Positions 1-6,066 of a stretch of 8,015 bases of DNA are shown here, piece by piece. Below the pieces are notes generated by a model. The model ran no database searches, was not told where the DNA came from, and was given only the letters and a program-made list of their open reading frames with translations. Each line of letters opens with the position of its first letter. Positions within the stretch are counted from its first letter, which is position 1. Made by a program: the position numbers and the translations under genes. Location: the NCBI GenBank assembly GCA_052387115.1, contig JBQTJM010000192.1, positions 1 through 8,015 on the forward strand. Direction: 5' to 3'. The DNA comes from JACCXJ01 sp052387115. GTDB lineage: Bacteria > Pseudomonadota > Gammaproteobacteria > JACCXJ01.

Positions 1-954
1 GAAGCTCCGCTCGCACACCGCGATGCGCGCCCCGCGCGCATAGACGTGCCCCTCGTCGTCGCTCACCGAGGCGTAAGGCCCGCGGTAGATGACCGCCTGG
101 CCTACATCGACGCAGGGCGTGCCGGCGCCCTTGACCGCGGTCAAGACCACCGAGCGGAATTCGATACCTTCGACCACCTGCCAGGGCTCCTTGCCCCACT
201 CGGCGTAGCGGACCGCCAGGAAACCCGCGTCCAAGAATGCTTGCGGGAAGGACTCCTCCTGGAAGGCCCCCGACAGGCAGCCGGTCCAAAGCAGCGGGTC
301 CGCCTTGAGCCGTTCCGGGACCGCCTCGTCGCTCACGATGTCGGAGATGGCGACCCGCCCACCGGGTTTGAGGACCCGGTGGATCTCGGCGATGAGCCCG
401 GGTTTGTCCGCGTCGGGTACGAGGTTCAGCACGCAGTTCGAGACCACGAGGTCCACGGACCCATCCGGGACCAAGGGGTGCTCGCGCCGCTCGCGGGTCT
501 CGAATTCCCGCAACGCCGCCAGATCCGCAAGCGAGCGGATGGGGTGCCGGCGCAGATGATCGGCCAACTTTTCGAGGTCGAGCGCCACGTCCTGGATGCG
601 CGCCTTGCGGAAGCGCACCCGGTCGCCGCCGAGCTTCGCCGCCATCTCCCCTTGATACTTGCGGGCCAGGGCCAGCATGTCGTCGTTCATGTCGATCCCG
701 ATGACCTGGCCCGCGGGCCCCACGATCTGGGCCGCGAGATAACAGACCTTGCCGGCGCCGCTGCCGAGGTCGAGGACGGCATCGCCCGGCCGCATGTAGG
801 GCGTCGGGTCGCCGCACCCGTAATCGCGCTCGATGATCTCCTCGGGCAGGCGGGCGAGGAGCGCAGGGTCGTAGCTCGTCGGGCAGCACAGCGCGGCCTG
901 TTTCGCTTTGGCGCCCTCGGAGTAACGGTTCGAGACCTCTGCTTCGACGTTCAT
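1..954 (-). CDS. arsM: Arsenite S-adenosylmethionine methyltransferase ArsM, arsenosugar-cluster type (partial, C-terminus beyond window)
   Basis: The product should transfer methyl groups from SAM to trivalent arsenic in the cytoplasm. The translated minus strand starts MNVEAEVSNRYSEGAKAKQA and shows a class I methyltransferase fold. The SAM-binding motif VLDLGSGAGK is at residues 60-69, the acidic end of strand 2 (GIDMN) at 86-90, and the post-I region SNCVLNLV at 172-179, followed by LKPGGR. Cysteines 23/24, 47, 174 and 226 are at places expected for the arsenic-binding cysteines of ArsM. The start at 954 is supported by a strong Shine-Dalgarno (GGAGGAG) a few bases upstream. The frame stays open for 318 codons to the window edge, so the stop is not seen. 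The radical SAM gene arsS lies 141 nt upstream on the same strand, as in arsenosugar-type clusters. A generic SAM methyltransferase is the alternative, but the cysteine pattern and neighbour argue against it. Confidence 0.88.
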   Translation of the reverse strand, partial: MNVEAEVSNRYSEGAKAKQAALCCPTSYDPALLARLPEEIIERDYGCGDPTPYMRPGDAVLDLGSGAGKVCYLAAQIVGPAGQVIGIDMNDDMLALARKYQGEMAAKLGGDRVRFRKARIQDVALDLEKLADHLRRHPIRSLADLAALREFETRERREHPLVPDGSVDLVVSNCVLNLVPDADKPGLIAEIHRVLKPGGRVAISDIVSDEAVPERLKADPLLWTGCLSGAFQEESFPQAFLDAGFLAVRYAEWGKEPWQVVEGIEFRSVVLTAVKGAGTPCVDVGQAVIYRGPYASVSDDEGHVYARGARIAVCERSF

Positions 955-992
955 CGCACTCCTCCAGACATCAATAGACTGCTACTTGATCC

Positions 993-1014
993 GGGCGGCC
1001 ACGGGGGGCCGCCC
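993..1014. repeat. REP-like GC-rich palindrome between arsS and arsM
   Basis: Two perfect 8-bp inverted arms (GGGCGGCC and GGCCGCCC) enclose a 6-nt loop, and the element continues with CCTACCC. It resembles the short 'GTAGGGGCG...CCC' palindromes scattered between genes in many GC-rich bacteria. That resemblance is from memory and untested. In the arsS-arsM transcript it would fold into a stable hairpin just upstream of the arsM leader, where it could stabilise the upstream message or slow the polymerase. Confidence 0.5.
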
Positions 1015-1036
1015 CTACCCGTTCATCCTGTACCTC

Positions 1037-1058
1037 ATAAAAGCCGGGCTCCTGCCCG
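1037..1058 (-). terminator. Weak terminator-like hairpin after arsS
   Basis: On the minus strand a 5-bp stem (CGGGC / GCCCG) with an AGGA loop is followed by GC and then TTTTAT. It sits about 40 nt after the arsS stop and before arsM. The stem is short and the T-run is only four bases, so at best it is a leaky intrinsic terminator that lowers arsM expression relative to arsS. It may instead be part of the adjacent REP-like element. Confidence 0.3.
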
Positions 1059-1095
1059 TTCGGTTCATCGCCATCGTGCATCAATCAGAGCCCGC

Positions 1096-2160
1096 TTACT
1101 GCAAGGCGCCCCCGCAACTGCTGCCCTGGCCGGCGGTACAGCCGTAGCAGTGCCCCGCGACCGCGATCGGCCGGCCCGCAAGCCCGCGACCGATGAGGTC
1201 GGGAAGCCGGGTGGGGCGGCCACCGTTCGGGAGCGGGATCCCCAACATCTGATTGAAGTCGCAATCGTACACATGGCCCCGCCAATCCACGTTCAGGAGC
1301 GTGCGGCACATGACGGACTCCAGGTTCCCATCCCGGTGCGCCGCCCGCAGGAGCGCCATATAGCCCTGGTATTCGCCGCGCGCGCAGAGGGTGCGCGCGA
1401 AGCGCTCGATGGGCATGTTGGCGAGGGCATAGAGGGCGTTGAAAACGATGCCGTGCTCGCGGGCCAGCCGTTCGCGGTAGTCGGCCTCGAGCGTGGCCTG
1501 CGGCGGGGGCAGATGGGGTCCCTGCGGGTTATAAACGAGGTTCAGGGCGAGGCCCGTCCCGGCTTGACCGTAACCCTGCGCGTTGAGACGCCTGAGTCCC
1601 CGCAGGCTTGCGGCGAACACCCCCTTGCCGCGCTGGGCATCGACATTGTCCTCGAGATAGCAGGGTAGCGAGGCCGTGACCTCGACCCCCGCGCCCGCCA
1701 GGAACTCCGTCAGCCCTTCCTGGCCCGGTTCTTCGAGGATGGTGAGATTGCAGCGGTCGATGACGTGCACGCCAAGCCCGCGCGCCGCACGCACCAGATC
1801 GCGGAAATGCGGGTTCAGCTCGGGCGCGCCCCCGGTAACGTCCAGGGTCTTCACCCCGGACACCGACAGGAAGGCGATGACTTCGTCGATGACCTCCCGG
1901 TCCATCTCCTCGGTGCGCTTGGGGCCGGCGTTCACATGGCAGTGGACGCAGGCCTGGTTGCAGCGATAACCGAGGTTGACCTGTAACGTCGATAGCCCCC
2001 TGCGCCGGATCGCGGGGAAGGGCGTCTCTCGCTGACGGGTCGCCCTTGAGGTGATCCCCCTTGAGGTGATCCCCCCTGAGGTGATCCCCCCTGAGGTGAT
2101 CCCCCCTGAGGTGATCCCCCCTGAGGTGATCCCCCCTGAGGTGATCCCATTTCGCGCCAT
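1096..2160 (-). CDS. arsS: Arsenosugar biosynthesis-type radical SAM protein ArsS, with repetitive N-terminal extension
   Basis: The 354-residue product is a radical SAM enzyme of the ArsS family, which is thought to attach a SAM-derived adenosyl group to methylated arsenic. The [4Fe-4S] motif is C67-x3-C71-x2-C74 within GYRCNQACVHCHV, followed by a GGAPELN motif (GGE-like SAM contact). The C-terminal Cys-rich domain has CDFNQMLG and ends HCYGCTAGQGSSCGGALQ. Some relatives carry selenocysteine in this domain, but here every such position is an ordinary Cys codon and the gene ends in TAA. Residues 5-39 are seven GITSG/GITSR units encoded by a 15-bp tandem array, which is unusual for the family. 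No ATG, GTG or TTG occurs in frame between the array and the conserved domain, so the start at 2160 (weak Shine-Dalgarno) looks obligatory. The gene lies 16 nt after the DUF547 relic and 141 nt before arsM. Confidence 0.88.
   Translation of the reverse strand: MARNGITSGGITSGGITSGGITSGGITSGGITSRGITSRATRQRETPFPAIRRRGLSTLQVNLGYRCNQACVHCHVNAGPKRTEEMDREVIDEVIAFLSVSGVKTLDVTGGAPELNPHFRDLVRAARGLGVHVIDRCNLTILEEPGQEGLTEFLAGAGVEVTASLPCYLEDNVDAQRGKGVFAASLRGLRRLNAQGYGQAGTGLALNLVYNPQGPHLPPPQATLEADYRERLAREHGIVFNALYALANMPIERFARTLCARGEYQGYMALLRAAHRDGNLESVMCRTLLNVDWRGHVYDCDFNQMLGIPLPNGGRPTRLPDLIGRGLAGRPIAVAGHCYGCTAGQGSSCGGALQ
2046..2150. repeat. Seven-copy 15-bp tandem repeat inside the arsS 5' end
   Basis: There are seven head-to-tail units of TGAGGTGATCCCCC plus one variable base. 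The first base is T in units 1-2 and C in units 3-7, and the last unit ends CAT. Otherwise the copies are identical, which suggests recent expansion. On the minus (coding) strand the unit reads GGGGGATCACCTCAG and encodes GITSG. Because 15 is a multiple of 3, copy-number change would keep arsS in frame. Each unit carries one GATC site and the ten bases GGATCACCTC. Confidence 0.95.
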
Positions 2161-2176
2161 GTTCGGAAGCTCGATC

Positions 2177-2678
2177 TTAGGGCTCGTTCAGCGACCAGTC
2201 GTAATCATAGTCGATCGGTCCCGCATAGCCTCGCAGGCGCCCGGCCAGCTCCGACCGGGCGTAGTGCAGGAGATGGCCCACTACCCCGGCCTGCGTCCCT
2301 CCGAAGTCTTCCTGATACCAGTCGTAGATGCTGGAGGCGCGAAGCTCGCCCTCCTGCCACACGGCGCCGCGCGGGTGGTTGACGTAGTCGCGGGCGCCCT
2401 CTTCGAGCAGCCGCTCCAGGTGATCCCGCGTGTAGGCCCGCCCCGCCAGGTTGGGACAACCGATGCTAGCACAGTTGAGCGCGTAGTGGATTCTCGGATC
2501 GCGCCACATGGGCCGCAGGACGCCGTGCTCGATGTCGAGGGGCTATGGTCATAGCCGCGGGGTTCGTCGCGTCGCTGCGATCCCAATATGGCTGCAGCTC
2601 GGCCTTCGGCGCCGCGACAGCCGGACCACCGGCCCACCCGAGCACGAGGCCCATGGCGATCCATTTCAGCACCGACAT
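2177..2678 (-). pseudogene. DUF547-domain secreted protein, internally deleted and frameshifted
   Basis: The 5' part starts at 2678 behind a good Shine-Dalgarno (AAGGGAGA) and encodes a signal peptide (MSVLKWIAMGLVLGWAGG...AVAA) and then PKAELQPYWDRSD, a typical mature start for DUF547 proteins. The frame then runs into TIAPRHR and stops near 2466. The 3' part, in another frame, encodes the conserved end of the domain: LDIEHGVLRPMWRDPRIHYA, the NCASIGCPNL motif, and a tail ending DWSLNEP at 2177. Its frame has a TAG directly before PLDIEH. By comparison with intact family members, roughly 100-115 residues of the domain centre are missing at the junction near 2545, so this is a deletion rather than a one-base slip. 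The ATG at 2509 would give a 110-residue fragment and is probably fortuitous. DUF547 genes are often found near arsS, which fits the position. An assembly deletion is an alternative cause. Confidence 0.75.
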
Positions 2679-2720
2679 CAATCTCCCTTGCCCCTTCACG
2701 CGGCTGCCCCGCCGCGGCGG

Positions 2721-2757
2721 CTGATCACCCATAGAAACATGCTATTATGATAATAAT
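2721..2757. promoter_or_regulatory. AT-rich divergent promoter region between the DUF547 relic and the kinase gene
   Basis: This is the only markedly AT-rich stretch in the left half of the window. It contains overlapping -10-like hexamers on the plus strand (TATTAT, TATGAT, GATAAT) and CATAAT on the minus strand. It lies between the start of the minus-strand arsenic block and the plus-strand kinase, where both promoters are expected. No convincing -35 box was found (CTGATC is the best on the plus strand), so the exact elements are uncertain. Confidence 0.35.
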
Positions 2758-2831
2758 CCAATTCGAAACAGCGGGGGCGGGTGCAGGGATGCGAACGATT
2801 ACGCCCCTCCCATCAAGAACGGGTATGCGAG

Positions 2832-4667
2832 ATGATTCACCCTGCAGTGAGCTCCGGCTCGGCGCATCCCTCTCAATTGGCCACGATGACAGGCGCGAGG
2901 CAGTACCGGGACGCCCTGCCGCAGGGCGCCGAGCTCCTGTGGTACCGAATCCAGGAGGTCCTGGGCCAGGGCACCTTCGGGATCACCTACCTCGCCGAGG
3001 ACCTGAACGACGGGCGCATCGTCGCCATCAAGGAATACCTCCCCCCGCAGGTGGCCCGGCGCGGGAAAGGGCAGGGGCTCCAACTCCTCTCGGATGTGCT
3101 CTTCGACGACTACACCGCGGGCCTCGGGCGGTTCATCGCGGAGGCCGAGAACCTGTACCGGTTCGATCATCCCCACATCGTCCGGGTGGTGGACCTGTTC
3201 GAGGCCAACAACACCGCCTATCTCGTCATGGACTATGAGGAGGGCGAAAACCTGCAGTCGATCCTGTCGCGGCGCGCCACGCTCTCGGAACACGAGATCC
3301 TGCGCCTCCTCTTCCCCCTCCTGGATGCCCTGGAGATGCTGCACGAACAGCAGTTTGCCCATCGCGACGTCAAGCCGAGCAACATCTTCATCCGCCAGAA
3401 CGGCAGCCCGGTGCTCCTCGACTTCGGCTCGGCGCGACAGATCGCACCCGCCGAAGCACACCCCTTGACCAACCTCGTCTCGCCCGGATTTGCCCCTATC
3501 GAACAATACAGCTCGAGTCCCGAGAAACAGGGGCCTTGGACCGACATCTACGCCCTGGGCGCGACCCTGTACCGGGCCGTGACCGGCGCCATACCGGCGC
3601 AGGCGACCGCGCGCGCCGAGGCCGTGGTGCACGGGGGCAGCGATCCCCACGCCCCGGCTTCCGAATGCGCCGCGGGCCTCTACTCCGAAGGCTTGCTGAG
3701 CGCCATCGACTGGGCCTTGCAGTTCAGGTCCCAGGACCGCCCGCAGTCGATCGACGGTTGGCGCAGGGCCTTCGACAGCGATTCGGACGGCTGGGGTTCG
3801 GGGGGCTGGCGGGCGGACGACCCGCCGGCCCTGGTCTACAAACCACAGGCGACGAACGATGAGAGTCCCACCGAGCCCGGACAGGCCTCGACTGCACCGG
3901 CCCTGCATGCGCTCGTGAGCTATCATGATTCATATGTTTTTGGTCGAGCGGCGGAGGCCCGGCGGACCGTGCGTCCCGACCGCCGACGGCGACCGGCGGT
4001 GCGTTTTCTACGCGCCCACTGGGCACACGCCACAGCCCTCCTCGGCCTCTGCATCGGCCTGGCCGGGATGATCGCGGGGCCGGTGCGGGACCCGGGACAG
4101 CCGCGGCCCAAAGCCGTTGCCACGCCGGTGCCGCTCGCCGAGACCACACCACTTCGGCCACCCCCCGCGGGCGGATCCGACCTGAGCTGGAGCGACACCT
4201 TCGAGGTGTACGGGCTCGAGGGTCACACCGAACCGGTATCGAAACCGCAGCCGGATCCCCGCGACACCGTCCAGGGGCTCTTGCAAGGCGCACGGGAAGA
4301 CCTGCGCGCCTATCGTCTCACCACCCCGGAGGGGCAGAACGCCTACGACAAGTATCGCCAGGTGTTGGCCCTAGAACCCGGCAGCCGAGCCGCCGCGCAG
4401 GGGATCCAGTCCATCCTGGACCGGTATCTCGCCCTCGTCTACCAGGAGATTGAGGCCAACCACCTCGCGAGCGCCCAGCGCTTGCTGAGCCGCGCCGCCA
4501 GCATCTCGCCGGAGGCCCATCGTGTGACCTTGGCCCGCCGGGCGCTGTTCGCCAAACGCTACGGGGGAGCGCGCCAGGAGACCACCTTCAACGCGGCCCC
4601 CCGCTCCGGTGTCGGCGAGTGGTTGCGCCGCATGAGCTCGCCACGCTACAACGAGGGGCCGCGCTGA
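2832..4667 (+). CDS. Membrane-anchored serine/threonine protein kinase (Hanks type) with C-terminal helical-repeat domain
   Basis: The 611-residue product should phosphorylate Ser/Thr in cytoplasmic proteins. The kinase domain covers roughly residues 38-310. It has the glycine loop GQGTFG (45-50), VAIKEYLPP with catalytic K67, the catalytic loop HRDVKPSN (177-184), DFG (197-199), a GFAPIEQY segment in place of APE (around 219-226), and WTDIYALG with D238. All catalytic residues are present. A Pro/Ala-rich linker leads to one hydrophobic segment near 400-420 (ALLGLCIGLAGMIAGPV). Beyond it, residues 478-585 form a helical, TPR-like domain with AYDKYRQVLALEPGSRAA and ASAQRLLSRAASISPEA. The start is uncertain: 2832 is chosen, but GTG at 2781 and ATG at 2886 are in frame and none has a clear Shine-Dalgarno. 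No phosphatase or substrate gene is adjacent. The family is clear, the target unknown. Confidence 0.9.
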   Translation: MIHPAVSSGSAHPSQLATMTGARQYRDALPQGAELLWYRIQEVLGQGTFGITYLAEDLNDGRIVAIKEYLPPQVARRGKGQGLQLLSDVLFDDYTAGLGRFIAEAENLYRFDHPHIVRVVDLFEANNTAYLVMDYEEGENLQSILSRRATLSEHEILRLLFPLLDALEMLHEQQFAHRDVKPSNIFIRQNGSPVLLDFGSARQIAPAEAHPLTNLVSPGFAPIEQYSSSPEKQGPWTDIYALGATLYRAVTGAIPAQATARAEAVVHGGSDPHAPASECAAGLYSEGLLSAIDWALQFRSQDRPQSIDGWRRAFDSDSDGWGSGGWRADDPPALVYKPQATNDESPTEPGQASTAPALHALVSYHDSYVFGRAAEARRTVRPDRRRRPAVRFLRAHWAHATALLGLCIGLAGMIAGPVRDPGQPRPKAVATPVPLAETTPLRPPPAGGSDLSWSDTFEVYGLEGHTEPVSKPQPDPRDTVQGLLQGAREDLRAYRLTTPEGQNAYDKYRQVLALEPGSRAAAQGIQSILDRYLALVYQEIEANHLASAQRLLSRAASISPEAHRVTLARRALFAKRYGGARQETTFNAAPRSGVGEWLRRMSSPRYNEGPR

Positions 4668-4669
4668 CG

Positions 4670-5099
4670 CGTGACATTCCGACGAGCAGGCGCCTGCGGC
4701 CCTACAGCGACAAGCGCAACTTCGCGGCCACACCCGAACCCTCCGGGCAAGAGACGGCGGCGGGGCGAGTGACAAAGACCAGCGCCTGCTCCTCTGCAAC
4801 AACCTGTCGACGCTTTTGTGGCTGGGTCAGCTCGATACGCTGGAATTCCATGTCACCCACTCCAGCATCGCGCCTGCCGAAGGCGGCGGCGGGCCATTTA
4901 CCGGCTCCAGGGAGAACGTCGAAAGCTCGGCGCTCAATTACCCCGACTACCTGGTATTCGACTCTGGGAGGAGTTGGCCGGGGTGCAACCGACGGATTTC
5001 ACAATTGCCCACATCAGGAAGATACTAGGCAGGCGGGAAGATCCCTGGCACCGGTTTCTTTCCTGCCGGCAGAGCGTCGAGCAGGCGTTGAACCTGTAG
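4670..5099 (+). pseudogene. ligD: Relic of ligD (NHEJ ligase/polymerase), reduced to scattered domain pieces
   Basis: No intact gene lies between the kinase and ku, but three frames hold LigD-like pieces in order. First, near 4691-4750, LRPYSDKRNFAATPEPSG resembles the start of the LigD phosphoesterase domain. Second, in another frame from about 4786 to 4962, QRLLLCNNLSTLLWLGQL, DTLEFHVTHSS and LNYPDYLVFD match the middle of the LigD polymerase domain up to its metal-binding VFD. Third, in the remaining frame from 4965, WEELAGVQPTDF and then RQSVEQAL match the polymerase C-terminus, ending at TAG 5097. The order fits a PE-ligase-polymerase LigD of about 2.5 kb reduced to about 430 bp, with the ligase domain and polymerase active-site core lost. 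The position directly before ku supports the assignment. The PE piece is short and less certain than the polymerase pieces. Confidence 0.75.
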
Positions 5100-5147
5100 C
5101 CTGGACTGCCTGCCTTACGCGTTCCGTCCATTTTCGAGGAGTCCGCC

Positions 5148-6050
5148 ATGGCCCGCTCCATTGCCGATCTGTCGCTGTCCTTTGGTCTCGTCTCCATTCC
5201 GGTCAAGGTCTACTCGGCCGTCGAGGCTTCGGAGGGGATTCATTTCAATCTGCTGCACAAGGCCTGCGGCTCGCGCCTCAAGCAGCAGTACAAGTGCGTC
5301 AAGGAGGACGTGGTCGTCGAGCGGGCGGACATGGTCAAGGGCTACGAATTCGCCAAAGAGCAGTACGTCATCTTCACCGACGAGGAACTGAAGCAGTTGG
5401 AGGAGAAGGGCACCCACACGGTGGACATCGTCGCCTTCGTCCCGCAAGCGGCGATCGACCCGATGTTCTACGAAAAGGCCTACTACCTGGCGCCGGACAA
5501 GCGCGGCGCCCGGCCCTATACGCTACTGCTGGAAGGGATGCGTCAGGCAGGGCGTTGCGCGCTCGCCCGGTGGGCCTCGAAGGGCAAGCAGCACGTCGTG
5601 CAGGTCCGGCCTACGGCCGACGGGCTGGTGCTGCAGCAGCTTCGCTATGCCGACGAAGTGCGCTCGATGAAGGACTTGAACATCGAGACCACGGACGTGA
5701 AGCAGTCCGAGCTCGATCTGGCCCTGCAGCTGATCGGCCAGATCGCGGCGGACGAATACGACCCGAAGGCCTACAGGGACGAGGTGAAGGAACGGGTCGA
5801 GGCGGCGGTGGAGCAGAAGATCGCCGGCCAGCAGATCACGACCTCGGAAGAACCGGAGCGGGGCGGGGCGCAGGTCATCGACCTGATGGAGGCCTTGCGG
5901 GCGAGTCTCGCCGGTAAGGGAAGGGCCAAGGCGGCCCCATCGGCGCCCGCGGCGCAACCGGGTGTCCCGGCCGAGGTGAGAGCGCGCAAGCCGGCCAAGC
6001 GCAAACCCGCGGAGACGCCGGCGGCGGCCAAGACGCACGCAAGGAAATAA
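5148..6050 (+). CDS. ku: Bacterial Ku, DNA double-strand-break end-binding protein
   Basis: The 300-residue product should form the homodimeric ring that threads onto broken DNA ends and recruits LigD in non-homologous end joining. The translation begins MARSIADLSLSFGLVSIPVK, the conserved Ku N-terminus, and continues with IHFNLLHKACGSRLKQQYKC, KGYEFAKEQYV and FYEKAYYLAPDK, as expected for the Ku core. The conserved block VIDLMEALRASL lies near residue 245. The last 50 residues are Ala/Pro/Lys/Arg-rich (RKPAKRKPAE...), like the basic DNA-binding tails of many bacterial Ku proteins. Length is normal and no disruption is seen. The start is supported by GAGGAG at 5136-5141, six bases before the ATG. 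The decayed ligD lies just upstream, and a MerR-TPR gene follows after 16 nt. Without LigD at this site, Ku may use a ligase encoded elsewhere. Confidence 0.96.
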   Translation: MARSIADLSLSFGLVSIPVKVYSAVEASEGIHFNLLHKACGSRLKQQYKCVKEDVVVERADMVKGYEFAKEQYVIFTDEELKQLEEKGTHTVDIVAFVPQAAIDPMFYEKAYYLAPDKRGARPYTLLLEGMRQAGRCALARWASKGKQHVVQVRPTADGLVLQQLRYADEVRSMKDLNIETTDVKQSELDLALQLIGQIAADEYDPKAYRDEVKERVEAAVEQKIAGQQITTSEEPERGGAQVIDLMEALRASLAGKGRAKAAPSAPAAQPGVPAEVRARKPAKRKPAETPAAAKTHARK

Positions 6051-6066
6051 GTCGGGTATCCGCCCG

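Noticed and set aside
46..1668. A 540-codon open frame on the plus strand across arsM and arsS
   Set aside because: It lies antisense to two well-recognised genes, spans the gap between them and has the Arg/Pro/Gly-rich composition of a shadow frame in GC-rich DNA.
2046..2150. CRISPR-like array
   Set aside because: The units are 15 bp and directly abutting, with no variable spacers, so this is a simple tandem repeat.
2051..2554. Plus-strand frame starting in the 15-bp repeats (IPPEV repeats)
   Set aside because: It is antisense to arsS and the DUF547 relic and has no family resemblance outside the repeats. The extended SD-like sequence in each unit makes it look like a translated gene by chance.
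2799..3926. Long minus-strand open frame under the kinase gene
   Set aside because: The plus strand encodes every Hanks-kinase motif in the same stretch; the antisense frame shows none of a known family.
4619..5917. 432-codon plus-strand frame from the kinase end into ku
   Set aside because: It runs through the ligD debris and an out-of-frame reading of ku. Only its short segment near 4691-4750 looks like real protein, and that is assigned to the ligD relic.
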